NCBI RefSeq assembly: GCF_000223215.1
Contig: NC_017243.1
Span: forward strand, 2,666,001 to 2,730,000
Length of the DNA stretch: 64,000 nucleotides
Source of the DNA: Brachyspira intermedia PWS/A
GTDB lineage: Bacteria; Spirochaetota; Brachyspiria; Brachyspirales; Brachyspiraceae
Direction of reading: 5' to 3'
Shown here: positions 36,792 through 46,956 of the stretch, piece by piece
Layout: each line of letters starts with the position of its first letter
Numbering within the stretch: the stretch's first letter is position 1
The notes under the pieces: model-generated
What the model was told of the DNA's origin: nothing
Databases searched by the model: none
What the model saw: the letters and a program-made list of their open reading frames with translations, nothing else
Made by a program: the position numbers and the translations under genes

Positions 36792-38626
36792 ATGAAAATA
36801 TTTTTAAATATGCTTCCATTATAGGATGCACCTTTGCCTCGCTTAATTTCGCGGCTGATTATATAGATTATAAAGTAAAAAACGGAGATACTTTATTCGG
36901 AATAGCATTCGCTCATGATATGAGTGCAAGCGAATTTTTAAAAATTAATAATATAAAAGATCCGGATAAATATAATCTTAAAGTAGGAGAAGTTTTAAAA
37001 GTAAAAGAGAAAGGCTACACCCTTGTATATGATACTGATAATAAAGTTTTCGGCTTGAAAGGAGAAGAAGGAAACTCATATAAAGATTATAAAGTAAAAA
37101 ACGGAGATACTTTATTCGGTATAGCATTTGCTCATGGAATGACTGCTAATGAATTCCTAGCTATAAATAATATTAAAGATGCCAATAAATATAATCTTAG
37201 AGTGGGACAAACTCTTAAAGTGGCAAATAATCAAAAAGAAACTAATTCGCCTTCAAATAATATAATAAATAACAGCAATAATAATGATGATAATAATACA
37301 GAAAATTATGATACTTATAAAGTACAAAGCGGTGATACTTTATATGGAATAGCTTTCTCTCATGGTATGACAGCAAGCGAATTTTTGAAAATCAATAATA
37401 TAGATGATCCTGATAAATATAAACTATATGTAGGTAAAACTATGTATGTTAAATCATCTAAAAAAGAAAATAATTTAAACACTAATAATGAAAAAGATAC
37501 AGTAAAAGAAATTGAATATTATACTGTAAAAAGCGGCGATACTTTATACGGTATAGCATTTCAAAATGATATTAGTGTAAATGATTTTCTAAAAATTAAT
37601 AATATAGATGATCCTTTAAAATACAAATTAAGAACAGGCGAAAAATTAAAAATATATGCAAGAGCAAGTGCCTCTAATGCACAAAGCAAAACTATAAAAA
37701 CATATAAAGTAAAAAGCGGAGATACACTTGGAGAGATAGCATTAAAGAATTCTATGTCTTTAAAAGATTTGCTTCAGTTAAATAATCTCAAAAATAATTA
37801 TGTACTTAAAGTTGGGGACACTTTAAAAATATATGATAATATTAGTATAGGAAATTCTTCACAGACAACCGCATATAGAACTTTAGAAAATTATAAAGTT
37901 AAAAGCGGTGATACTTTAAGCGAAATAGCTTTAGCAAGAGGAATGGATTTAGTAGAATTATATTCTATAAATAATATAAATGATAAATATATTTTGAAAG
38001 TTGGAGATACTCTCAAAGTATATGCTAATCCTAAAAAAACAACTACTTTAGTAATATCAAATTATAAAGTACAAAGTGGTGATAGTTTATATTCGATAGC
38101 TAAAAAGCATAAAATGGATTTAAGAGATTTAATGCAGCTTAATAATATAAAAAATGCCAATGAATACAAATTATATGTTGGTGCTAATCTAAAAGTAAAA
38201 ACAGCTAAAATGGTCCCATATTCTTTTAATGATGATTCTATATTGCCTGAAAGTTCTTTTATATGGCCTTATAAAGGTATAATAATTTCAGGATATGGAG
38301 TAGCTTCTGATAAACTTGCAAATAGAGGAGTTAATATATTAGGAGATGTTGGAGATAAAGTTGTAGCTTCCGATGACGGAATAGTAGAATATGCTGATAA
38401 TATAAGAGGATTCGGTACTGTTATAATACTTAAACATAAAAATGGATATAATACTTCTTATGCTCATCTTTCTAAGATAAATGTAAAACTTGGAGATATA
38501 GTAAAAAAAGGAGATTATATAGGCGATATCGGTGATACAGGCATGATAGACAGAAGCGAATTATACTTTAAAATTTCTTATCAGGGAAGAGCGGTAGATC
38601 CTGTAAAACTTCTTCCTAAAAGTTAA
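36792..38626 (+). CDS. Seven-LysM protein with degenerate M23/LytM domain (NlpD/EnvC-like); start frameshifted
   Basis: A secreted peptidoglycan-binding protein. Seven LysM modules begin near 36866, 37084, 37310, 37512, 37698, 37885 and 38057, each built on Y(K/T)V(K/Q)(N/S)GD(T/S)L. A LytM (M23) domain fills about 38260-38610. Its metal ligands are missing: the usual HxGxD reads NRGVN and the usual HLHFE reads SELYFK, so it is probably an amidase activator rather than an endopeptidase. The only in-frame ATG (36920) falls inside LysM 1. One extra T in the T5 tract at 36801-36805 would give the start MKIFFKYASIIGCTFASL, a good signal peptide, beginning at 36792. Alternatively a non-ATG start such as ATT is used. 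No terminator lies between this gene and acyP upstream. Confidence 0.8.
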
Positions 38627-38663
38627 ATAAAATTATTCCTACAAAAATAGAATTTTATATAAT

Positions 38664-38712
38664 AAAAAAATAGTAAAACAATTTAATATCTATTGTTTTA
38701 CTATTTTTTTAT
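38664..38712. terminator. Bidirectional terminator between the LysM gene and the MCP gene
   Basis: AATAGTAAAACAAT and ATTGTTTTACTATT form a 14-bp stem, flanked by A7 on one side and T7 on the other. It serves both convergent genes. Confidence 0.88.
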
Positions 38713-38743
38713 TTACTCTCAATTTATTTTATTTAATATCATT

Positions 38744-40564
38744 TTACTTACCATGACCAAATTTAAAGAATGACAATTCTTTCACTATATCTTCAGCCAT
38801 TTTTGAAGTTTTAGCACTAGCTTCAGAGGCTTGTTTTGAAAGTTCTTCATTTTTGATCATTATTTCATTAATAACACCTATATCATTATTAATATTATTT
38901 ATACGCTCTATCTCTTCATTTGAAGAAGCTGATATATCCAAAAGTATAGAAGAAGTTTCAACAGAACTTTTTGCTATACTATCCAATGTTTTAGAAGTTC
39001 TTGAAACTGAAATACTTCCATTATCTATTTTATCTACAGCATTTTCAACTATAACAGTAATGTCTTTTGTAGCCTGTGAAACAGTAGTAGCCAATTTTCT
39101 TATCTCACTTGCAACAACCGCAAAACCTCTGCCCTGCTCTCCTGCCCTTGCTGCTTCTACTGCCGCATTGAGAGCTAGTATATTAGTCTGCAATGCTATT
39201 GATTCTATAGACTTTGTTATCTCGAATATCTTTTTACTTGAAGCCTGTATTTCATTCATATTGCTTTCTATTTCATTTATAGTTTGAACACCTGTTTGAG
39301 TTGTATTCTCCATCTTTTCCATAGAATCTTTAGAGGTAGCAACACTTATTGATGATAAATTAATTGCTGTTGCTATATCTTTTAAAGCCTCATCAAGTTT
39401 TTCAAGATTAACCGCCTGTATATAAGCTCTTTCAAGCAGCTTCTCACTTGATTGTGATATCTCTACACCTACAGCATTAATATCTTCTATTGCTTTTTTT
39501 ATTTTAAATATTAATTTTCCAATATTCGCTTCCATTTTATCTATAGCACGAGCTAAATCACCTGCTCTATTACCCTTTGATAATATAGATTTATCTATTC
39601 TATATGAAAAATTACCGTCTGCCATATTATCAATAGCCGTAATTGCCATATCCAAATATTTTGAAAGAGGAAGCAGAACAATAGTTGTTAAGAATAATCC
39701 CATAACTAATAAAAATATAAGCATCAATAAAAATATAAAAAACGTTTTATTAAAAATAGATTTATAATCGTCTAAATTTCCTTTAACAGCTAAAGCCATC
39801 TTAGTATTAGGTATTTGACGAATAGAATACCAATTATTATTTTTTATTTTAATAGGCGAAGCTATATTATTAACATATTCTTCAGCACCTTCAAATGTAT
39901 TATCAGTATTAAATATAGTAACTCCTTCTTTTAGCACATAATCAGGATTGCTATGCTTAATATAAAGACCATCAGATGTAATAATGAATATATTATTTTT
40001 ATCTATATTGCCCTCTGTTCTTACATTACTTACACTTGAAAAATCTATGCCCATAACACCTTTCAATCTTCCATTAGTATAAACAGCCTTTGAAAAAGTG
40101 ATTAAAAGTTTTTGTGTATTAAAATCTATATAAGGCTCTGTAATATATATTCCATTAGTACTTAAAGCACCTTTATACCATACTCTTGAAGTTTGATCAT
40201 AATTAGTAGGATATTGATGTGTTACACTTAAAAATAATCCGCCTTCTGAAAATGGAACTGTAGAACCATAAAGTATATCAAAAAATTCCTGTCTTTTATT
40301 ATAAACATTACTCATAGATAAACCAATTTCATAAGGAGTTAAATCAGCTACGGCATAAGAATCAAGCATATTTAATACCAAATTTACATTATCAATATCT
40401 CTTTGTATATAGTATCCGATTTTATCTATATTTATTGATATCTGTTCTAAATAATCAGATTTATAAGCTTTCGTAAACAAAACAAATATAATAGCAGATG
40501 TTATTATAATAAATAAAGAATATGGAATTATTAATTTTAATAAAAGCTTAATATTATTTTTCAT
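38744..40564 (-). CDS. Methyl-accepting chemotaxis protein (dCache sensor)
   Basis: A 606-residue chemoreceptor. It has an N-terminal transmembrane helix, a periplasmic double-Cache sensing domain (with the [19 protein letters not shown] and [13 protein letters not shown] patterns), a second helix (about 275-298), a HAMP region and the cytoplasmic signalling domain with the hairpin tip [20 protein letters not shown] and EIRKLA. AAGG precedes the ATG. It is 6 bp after the paralogous receptor upstream, so the two form an operon. The ligand cannot be predicted; the sequence similarity between sensors suggests related ligands. No methylation-site count was attempted. Confidence 0.92.
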   Translation of the reverse strand: MKNNIKLLLKLIIPYSLFIIITSAIIFVLFTKAYKSDYLEQISINIDKIGYYIQRDIDNVNLVLNMLDSYAVADLTPYEIGLSMSNVYNKRQEFFDILYGSTVPFSEGGLFLSVTHQYPTNYDQTSRVWYKGALSTNGIYITEPYIDFNTQKLLITFSKAVYTNGRLKGVMGIDFSSVSNVRTEGNIDKNNIFIITSDGLYIKHSNPDYVLKEGVTIFNTDNTFEGAEEYVNNIASPIKIKNNNWYSIRQIPNTKMALAVKGNLDDYKSIFNKTFFIFLLMLIFLLVMGLFLTTIVLLPLSKYLDMAITAIDNMADGNFSYRIDKSILSKGNRAGDLARAIDKMEANIGKLIFKIKKAIEDINAVGVEISQSSEKLLERAYIQAVNLEKLDEALKDIATAINLSSISVATSKDSMEKMENTTQTGVQTINEIESNMNEIQASSKKIFEITKSIESIALQTNILALNAAVEAARAGEQGRGFAVVASEIRKLATTVSQATKDITVIVENAVDKIDNGSISVSRTSKTLDSIAKSSVETSSILLDISASSNEEIERINNINNDIGVINEIMIKNEELSKQASEASAKTSKMAEDIVKELSFFKFGHGK

Positions 40565-40570
40565 TTTATT

Positions 40571-42388
40571 CTAATCCTTATTTGAACTTTTAAACTGAAA
40601 GAAAGAAAGTTCATCTACTATTTCATTTACTATTTTAGAAGCTTTAACACTAGATTCAGCACTTTCATTTGCAAATTTAGCATTGCTCATTGTAATATCA
40701 TTAATCTTTGCTACTATATTATTAATATTATCTATGCCTGATTTTTTATCATTAGACATTTTGTATATTTCTGATAAAGAATTTGAAGATTCTAAAGAAG
40801 ATGATTCTATGCTGTTAAGAACTTCAGATGATTTGCTTACGAATTCACTTCCATGCTCTATCTTTGAGACAGCACCTTCAACTATACTTGTAATATTATC
40901 AGCCGAATTAGTTACTGTTTGAGCAAGCGAACGAACCTCACTAGCAACAACAGCAAAACCTCTTCCTTGATCTCCTGCACGTGCTGCTTCTACTGCCGCA
41001 TTAAGAGCAAGTATATTTGTCTGCGAAGCTATTGCCTGTATGGTTTCTATAATATGAGCAATTTGATTACTTGCCTCTGTTATCTCATTCATATTATCTT
41101 TTATTTCACCAATCATTTTAACACCAATTTTAGTGTTCTCAAAAGATTCATCACTCATAGTCTTTGCATAGTCAGTTTTTTTAGAAGCATATTCTATAGA
41201 AGAAGAGATTGAATTTATAGCATCTATTAAATTATTTAAAGACACACTCTGTTCATTAGCCTTATTTGATAATTCAATGCTTACATTTGCTATAGCTTCT
41301 CCATTTTTATTAACCTCTTCAACTCCTGTTTTTATTTTATACATAGTCTTTCCAATATTTCTCTGCATCTTTTCCATAACACTAGAAAGTCTTCTTGCAC
41401 TGCTATCCATTAATTTATGCTCTTTGATTCTTGAAGTAAAATCGCCATTAGCCATATTTTCTAGGCTAACTATAATATCATCTAATCTGTCAGAAATAGG
41501 AATCAAAGATATAGAAACAATTATAAGCTCTCCGATTATAAATAATATTCCAAAAGCAATTAAGAATAATATTAAATATCTAATTAAACCAAAATAATAC
41601 GATGCATCCCCCTTAACTGCTATATACCAAGGAGCATTATTAACTTTTTTTACTGTATACCAATAATTATCTTTTATATATATTCCTGAGTCTTCCATAT
41701 TATTTTTATATGATGAAAATAAATTATCATTAAAAACAAGCATCTTAGGATTCATAAGATATTCATTATTTTCATGAGTTATGTATAATCCATCTTCAGT
41801 AATTACATTTATAGAATCTATAAAATCATTATTAGCATTTCTAATAACAGTATTCATATTATCAAAATCAATACCAAAATATCCTGCTAATCTATTATTA
41901 ATCATTATCTTATTTATAAATGTTATAACTAAATTACCTGAATTAAAATCAATATACGGTGCTGTTATATATAAACTATTCTGACTTTTTGAAGCATTTA
42001 TATACCATTCTCTTGCTGTTTGATCATAATTACTAGGATATGTTATTCTTGAACTTATAAATGTACCTCCTCTGCTATAAGGTACTGTATTGCAGTAAAA
42101 TACATCAAAATAATTACCGAATTTTTTTACATTAGTAATACTTTGCGCTATATTCGGAGTATTAATGCCTATTTCTGCATAAGAACTTAAAAAGGTTAGA
42201 GAATTTACAATATCATCAACTCGGCTTTCTATATCACTTTTTGCTAATTCTACATTTAATGATATTCTATTGAAATAGAATTCTTTATTTAAAGGAATAA
42301 ATATTGAGAGTAAAATAACAGCTATTATTGATATAAAAATGATGTATGGAATTGTAAAACTTAATATTAGTCTAATTCTATTTTTCAT
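40571..42388 (-). CDS. Methyl-accepting chemotaxis protein (dCache sensor), paralogue
   Basis: A 605-residue chemoreceptor paralogous to the next gene: N-terminal helix, dCache periplasmic domain ([23 protein letters not shown] and [12 protein letters not shown]), a second helix, HAMP, and signalling hairpin [21 protein letters not shown] use the ATG at 42388; another ATG two codons upstream follows GGA closely. First gene of a two-gene operon. cheW lies 20 kb away in the same window. Likely feeds CheW-CheA control of the periplasmic flagella. Confidence 0.92.
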   Translation of the reverse strand: MKNRIRLILSFTIPYIIFISIIAVILLSIFIPLNKEFYFNRISLNVELAKSDIESRVDDIVNSLTFLSSYAEIGINTPNIAQSITNVKKFGNYFDVFYCNTVPYSRGGTFISSRITYPSNYDQTAREWYINASKSQNSLYITAPYIDFNSGNLVITFINKIMINNRLAGYFGIDFDNMNTVIRNANNDFIDSINVITEDGLYITHENNEYLMNPKMLVFNDNLFSSYKNNMEDSGIYIKDNYWYTVKKVNNAPWYIAVKGDASYYFGLIRYLILFLIAFGILFIIGELIIVSISLIPISDRLDDIIVSLENMANGDFTSRIKEHKLMDSSARRLSSVMEKMQRNIGKTMYKIKTGVEEVNKNGEAIANVSIELSNKANEQSVSLNNLIDAINSISSSIEYASKKTDYAKTMSDESFENTKIGVKMIGEIKDNMNEITEASNQIAHIIETIQAIASQTNILALNAAVEAARAGDQGRGFAVVASEVRSLAQTVTNSADNITSIVEGAVSKIEHGSEFVSKSSEVLNSIESSSLESSNSLSEIYKMSNDKKSGIDNINNIVAKINDITMSNAKFANESAESSVKASKIVNEIVDELSFFQFKSSNKD

Positions 42389-42496
42389 AATCATTCCAAA
42401 TATACGTTTTGAAATATGATATAAAATTTAGCGAAAAAATTCAAGATAAAAATATCTAAAAAAGATATTGTTTTAATTTTTAATATAATTTTAATG

Positions 42497-42524
42497 TTGA
42501 CAATTTTTTTATAAATGATAAGAT
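42497..42524 (+). promoter_or_regulatory. Probable ssrA promoter
   Basis: TTGACA (42497-42502) is a perfect -35 box, with a plausible -10 TAAGAT at 42519-42524 after a 16-bp spacer. Transcription would start near 42531, about 17 bp before the mature tmRNA 5' end. The -10 match is imperfect. Confidence 0.6.
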
Positions 42525-42547
42525 AAACTAATATTTGTTCTTTGAAA

Positions 42548-42897
42548 GGGGATGCTCCGGCTTCGACTGCGATGGTTGGAACATATTTTGCATAGTCGTG
42601 CTAGGTGTATGCACGTTAATATCATACCGAAAAATAAGTGCAGACGAATATGCACTCGCAGCTTAATTGAAGTTGCCGCTGATTAAGTGATTTGTCTATG
42701 GGTTACTTTTTCGGTGCCAAAACACATAGAACTTGTATTAGGTGCCGTATGAGCCTAATATTACGTACACTCATGCTAGTCTTATAGTTTTTCTGCTTGT
42801 CTTCTACCTATAAGGCGAAACCTTCAAAGATAAGATATGCTATGTAGACGAATATGGTACGCTTCGTAGGACGCGGGTTCGAGTCCCGCCATCTCCA
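42548..42897 (+). ncRNA. ssrA: tmRNA (ssrA)
   Basis: Transfer-messenger RNA that rescues stalled ribosomes. The 5' end GGGGATG pairs with CATCTCC near the 3' end to form the tRNA-like acceptor stem, and the T arm GCGGGTTCGAGTCCCGC is intact. The tag-coding part runs 42640-42666 and reads ADEYALAA followed by TAA, with the usual ALAA ending. About 350 nt, the usual size. The CCA end is not encoded. Its partner smpB is not in the window. Confidence 0.97.
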
Positions 42898-42933
42898 ATT
42901 TTTCTTGTACCGCTATTTAAGAGATTTTCAATT

Positions 42934-43341
42934 ATGAAAATAGATTTTAATCTTATCAAATATATTTTTGATTTTATAGATAATAGTTCTTCTTATCAAA
43001 TCATTGGAAGCAGTTTGTCAAAACAATTTGATGTATACAATGAAAATAAAATACCAGAAAATGATTTAGATGAATCAAATCAAGAAATAGAAAAAGATTA
43101 TCAAAATAAAAGAATTAATTTTATAAATCACATACAAGTTTTATATGATAATAAATGTTTAGGAATACCTTATTATCCTGTAAGTATTGAAGATTTATCA
43201 GACGCTTATATAAGAATAATGCCTAATGGTTATGAATTATTATACATATTAAATAATTATAATCTTGAAGAAGAAATAAATAAAAATATACCAATATCAA
43301 TCATAATAAAAAAATATCAAAATGAAATATTAAAAAAATAA
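42934..43341 (+). CDS. Hypothetical protein, possibly DUF2513-like
   Basis: A 135-residue cytoplasmic protein that starts 37 bp after the tmRNA. Its ends recall DUF2513 proteins of phages and mobile elements: MKIDFNLIKYIFDFIDN at the start, a central FINHIQVLYDNKCLGI helix, and IRIMPNGYELLYILNNYN near the end, where DUF2513 has the pattern RLTxxGHEFLxxI. This is similarity by eye, without a search. tmRNA 3' ends are frequent integration sites, which would fit a mobile remnant, but no integrase or attachment repeat is visible. Confidence 0.5.
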   Translation: MKIDFNLIKYIFDFIDNSSSYQIIGSSLSKQFDVYNENKIPENDLDESNQEIEKDYQNKRINFINHIQVLYDNKCLGIPYYPVSIEDLSDAYIRIMPNGYELLYILNNYNLEEEINKNIPISIIIKKYQNEILKK

Positions 43342-43427
43342 AACTATTAGTATATTTCTGTAATATTGATTATTTTTACATAAGTGATATTATTTAAATA
43401 AAGTTTCTTAATTATATGGTTTTCACA

Positions 43428-43952
43428 ATGAAAAATATTTCAAAAATTACATTAATAATATTATTTATTTTATCTTCAACCCTTTTAGCTCAATGGGAAG
43501 TTAATATTGATAATGACTTAATGTTTATGATGAATTTTGACAAAGAAAATGAATCTGTATTGGCTATTGGTGTAGATACTTCTATTGTTGATGATATTCT
43601 ATCAGTATATGATGATAGTCAAATTGCTGCGGTAGCATTTTATAGTGATAAAATAATACCTAATGATAATTTATATTTACGCATAAAGAAAAAATCTAAT
43701 AATTATATTACTTACTCTATTTCTGAGGAGGATATAATTGAAAATGATGAATCAATATATATTGGTATAGGAATAAAAACTGAAAATGGTATCAGAGCCA
43801 ACAATCTAATAAATATACTGCTTGATTCATCAGAGCTTGAATTGTATAGAGATGATGAATTATTAGGATATTTTAACTTAAAAGATTTAAAAGATATATT
43901 AAAGGAAAATCTCGGTAATACAGAGTGGTATAATCAAAAAATAAAGAATTAA
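43428..43952 (+). CDS. Exported protein, unknown function
   Basis: About 174 residues with a clear signal peptide (MKNISKITLIILFILSSTLLAQ, cleavage after LLAQ). The mature protein has a beta-rich pattern including YDDSQIAAVAFYSD, NYITYSISEEDI and IYIGIGIKTENG. An in-frame ATG 12 bp upstream (43416) adds four residues; neither start has a good Shine-Dalgarno, but the later ATG gives the best signal peptide n-region. Function unknown; located beside the DUF2513-like gene. Confidence 0.6.
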   Translation: MKNISKITLIILFILSSTLLAQWEVNIDNDLMFMMNFDKENESVLAIGVDTSIVDDILSVYDDSQIAAVAFYSDKIIPNDNLYLRIKKKSNNYITYSISEEDIIENDESIYIGIGIKTENGIRANNLINILLDSSELELYRDDELLGYFNLKDLKDILKENLGNTEWYNQKIKN

Positions 43953-44051
43953 CATTTTTAAATAGTGCTGCATTATTTTTTACATTATATTAAATAACCA
44001 TATTTTAGTAAAATAAATTAAATAAAATGTATTTTTTATTAAAAAGCAATA

Positions 44052-44095
44052 AAAAAGAGTATGCATATTAAATATACATACTCTTTTATTTTTAA
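44052..44095. terminator. Bidirectional terminator
   Basis: AAAAGAGTATGCATATT and AATATACATACTCTTTT form a stem of about 17 pairs (one mismatch), with an A-run on the 5' side and a T-run on the 3' side. It terminates the minus-strand glycoside hydrolase and the plus-strand gene upstream. Confidence 0.85.
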
Positions 44096-44119
44096 TTACT
44101 TTCACTTAAACAGAATAAT

Positions 44120-45706
44120 TTAACTGTATATTCTGAAATCCATTTCTGGGAATATATCATCACGCCATTCTATTTTGCTTAGCCATTCTTCGTTTAAATC
44201 TCTGTTTTTAATAGCATAATAAAGATCAGTAAATCTTTTTATATATAATTTTGTAGTATTAACAGCATAATCAACCATAGTACCTGTATGCATAATGAAA
44301 GCCCAGTCACTACTTTGAGCAAGAAGCAATTCACGGGCTGCCTGATTCAATGCTCTCTCATAAAGACCTGTTTCATTATAGTAGTCATGAGCTAATTCTA
44401 TCATTCTTTCAGCAGCTTTATGCAAGTGTCTGTATATCCAGCCATTAGTACCATTAAGCCATACTTCTCCGTATCCGTTAGCACCCCAGCTTGACATTGA
44501 AGGCATTGATATTTGGTTTACCGGATGTCTTTCCAAATATTCTTTAGGTGTAATAGTTTCTATTGTATTTTGATCATAATGAATCTTTCTCATTAAGAAC
44601 TCTATAAACATAGGGCCTTCATACCACCAGTGTCCGAATAATTCAGCATCATAAGGAGATACTACTATAGGAGGTCTGTCCATAACAGAATCTAAATATT
44701 CAATTTGCTTTTCTCTATTGAACATAAAGTTTCCAGCATGATCTCCTGCAGCTTCCATAGCCCATTCAGGATTATAAGGTTCTTTAGCACAGTCTTTACC
44801 TGTGATTCTATAGTATTTTATTCCTGTATTCTTTCTAAGTCCATTGCTTTGTATGAAATCCTTAATATACTCGAAAGGCAAATCATAACCTATATCTCTA
44901 TAGAATTCTCTGTATCTGAAATCGCCTGGATAACCTACTTCGGCACTCCATACACTTCTTGAACTCTCTATATCTCTTCCGAAAGCTGCAACCCTACTCT
45001 CTCTAGAACAGTATAAAGGAGCATAAACACCATATTTAGGTACTTTATCAGCATACATTATACCATGAGTATCAACAAAGAAGTATTTAATACCATTATT
45101 GGCAAGATGCTTTTCAAGTCCTGGGAAGAAACCGCATTCACCAAGCCATATCCCTGTAGGCTTTCTACCCAAATGTTTTTCATGGGTTTTTACAGCCATT
45201 TTTAATTGAGCTTCTATTGCCTTAGGATATTCCTGCATAAATGGGAAAAATCCATGAGTAGCACCGCAAGTAATTATCTCTAAATTACCTCTTTCTAAAA
45301 AATATCTGAATCCATTTAATAAGTTTTTATTATACTTATAAACAAATATATCTCTTATCTTTTTAAACTTATCTCTGTAAAATTCAGCTGTATGATGAAA
45401 GTTAGGATCTAATGAAGTTCTCTCACATTCCAATTCTGACAATTTTATTAATTTCTCTATATATTTAACATATCTATTTTGAAGCAATTCATTAGCTAAC
45501 ATATTCATAAGAGGTGGAGTTACACTCATAGTTATTTTAAAGTTTACTCCATCATTAACCATTCTATCATAAGCATCTAATAGAGGTATATACGTTTCAG
45601 TTATGGCCTCATATAACCATTCTTCCTCCAAAAAATTTTCATGTTCAGGGTGTCTCACATAAGGCAAGTGAGCATGCAGCACTAAAGCTAAATAGCCTTT
45701 TGACAT
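44120..45706 (-). CDS. GH57 family alpha-glucan branching enzyme / amylase
   Basis: A 528-residue GH57 enzyme of the 1,4-alpha-glucan branching type, the same length as AmyC of Thermotoga. Motifs in order: HAHLPYVRHPE (11-21), WLGECGFFPG with the nucleophile Glu190, SPYDAELFGHWWYEGP with the acid Asp353 and SMSSWGANGYGEVW. The nucleophile and acid positions agree closely with characterised family members. Acts on glycogen-like alpha-glucan in the cytoplasm (no signal peptide). Neighbours do not form a glycogen operon. Starts 14 bp after an AAGGAAT sequence on the minus strand. Confidence 0.88.
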   Translation of the reverse strand: MSKGYLALVLHAHLPYVRHPEHENFLEEEWLYEAITETYIPLLDAYDRMVNDGVNFKITMSVTPPLMNMLANELLQNRYVKYIEKLIKLSELECERTSLDPNFHHTAEFYRDKFKKIRDIFVYKYNKNLLNGFRYFLERGNLEIITCGATHGFFPFMQEYPKAIEAQLKMAVKTHEKHLGRKPTGIWLGECGFFPGLEKHLANNGIKYFFVDTHGIMYADKVPKYGVYAPLYCSRESRVAAFGRDIESSRSVWSAEVGYPGDFRYREFYRDIGYDLPFEYIKDFIQSNGLRKNTGIKYYRITGKDCAKEPYNPEWAMEAAGDHAGNFMFNREKQIEYLDSVMDRPPIVVSPYDAELFGHWWYEGPMFIEFLMRKIHYDQNTIETITPKEYLERHPVNQISMPSMSSWGANGYGEVWLNGTNGWIYRHLHKAAERMIELAHDYYNETGLYERALNQAARELLLAQSSDWAFIMHTGTMVDYAVNTTKLYIKRFTDLYYAIKNRDLNEEWLSKIEWRDDIFPEMDFRIYS

Positions 45707-45840
45707 AATTATTCCTTAAATTTAAAATGTTATATAAATAGTATATAAAATATAAATATTAAAATCAAGACTTTCAATATACTTATTATTAAAAAATAAA
45801 AACCATTAATAAATTTATGCTAAGAATATGCACATATATA

Positions 45841-46227
45841 TTACAAATCTTTACAATTCTTACAGATACCAGTGAATACAATATCATGCTTGAATATTTC
45901 TACATCATATTCTTTGGAAACTAATTCATCTAGTTTCTTCTGATATTCCATAGGTATATCTGATAATTTTTTACATTTACTGCATTGAAAATGATAATGA
46001 TCATTTGTTATATGATCAAAACGAACAGCATCATCTATTATAGATAATTTCTGTATCTCTTTAGTTTCTGACAGTAAATTCAAATTTCTGTATACTGTGC
46101 CCAAACTTATAGATGGGAAGTTTGGTTTTATATGATTATAAACTTCTTCTGAAGTAGGATGATTTTTTAGCTCTCTTACAGCATTTAAAATAACTTGTTT
46201 TTGTATTGTATTTCTTGTATTATTCAT
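45841..46227 (-). CDS. perR: Fur-family peroxide-stress repressor PerR
   Basis: A 128-residue metal-dependent repressor. All five PerR regulatory ligands can be matched: His23, Asp71, His77, His79 and, decisively, Asp90 (equivalent to B. subtilis Asp104, where Fur has Glu). The structural zinc site is Cys82-xx-Cys85 and Cys122-xx-Cys125. The recognition helix LGTVYRNLNLLSE is intact. So it should be an Fe-dependent H2O2 sensor rather than an iron-only Fur. Monocistronic; its regulon is not visible. I looked for but did not identify a clear Per box nearby. Confidence 0.88.
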   Translation of the reverse strand: MNNTRNTIQKQVILNAVRELKNHPTSEEVYNHIKPNFPSISLGTVYRNLNLLSETKEIQKLSIIDDAVRFDHITNDHYHFQCSKCKKLSDIPMEYQKKLDELVSKEYDVEIFKHDIVFTGICKNCKDL

Positions 46228-46345
46228 AACCCTAATTTCCTTGCTAAAGCAATTAATAATTAATCTTATTTAGTAATATTATATCAAGTAAATTATTTGT
46301 CAGGAAAAAAATCATATTTTATACAAATAACACAGAAAAAAATCA

Positions 46346-46898
46346 TTACAATGGCAATAAATTAACATAATCTATGGATAAATTAATAGTATTTGATACA
46401 TAAGTTTTTGTTATTACTATTTTATAGTTATCAGTTTTATGAGTATAGATTTCAGCTAAAAGGTTTCCATTTTCATCATCTAAAGACTGTTTTTCTAATT
46501 GAGTATTGTTAGAAGATAAACTATCAAAAACGTTTTCAAATAAATTTTCAACATTATCATAACTATTAACTGTTATTTGAGATATAGAATTGCTTCCTGT
46601 AAATACTATTAACTCCGCATCATCTTCTCTAATTTTTATATTTTTTTAAAATATTATTAGGTACAAAAGATCTATCCATATCGAACATTTCTGAAAGACT
46701 TTCAAAAGAATCTTTAAAAGAAATAGAAGCTAGAGACTTAATATCATTATTACTATAAGCTATCAAATTATAATAAGTAAAAGGATTCTTTATATTGACA
46801 ACTTCATAAGAATTCATATTTTTATGAATTATATTAGCTATAACTATAAAAATAACTAAAAAGCATGCAAATACTATAAATCTAATTACTCTCATCAA
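46346..46898 (-). pseudogene. Membrane-anchored protein with a frameshift in an A7 tract
   Basis: The N-terminal part (from 46898) has one transmembrane helix (residues about 4-25, IRFIVFACFLVIFIVIANII) and ends prematurely at KKYKN (46629). Directly beyond, the next frame continues KIREDDAELIVFTGSNSIS to the end LLPL (stop at 46346-46348). Removing one A from the run at 46641-46647 (T7 on the plus strand) joins both parts into one frame, reading ILKNIKIREDDAEL, total about 183 residues. So the gene is either phase-variable, expressed by slippage, or carries a sequencing error. Function unknown. Between perR and the ComFB-family gene. Confidence 0.75.
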
Positions 46899-46956
46899 CT
46901 TCTCTTCAAATCTTTAAACAAACAGCATATATTTGACAGCAGTAAATATATTATAG

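Noticed and set aside
36866-38200. DNA tandem repeat or recombination cassette
   Set aside because: The periodicity comes from seven LysM modules in one protein; spacing varies and codons diverge.
42934-43952. Complete prophage beside the tmRNA
   Set aside because: No integrase, terminase, capsid or tail gene is present, only two small genes.
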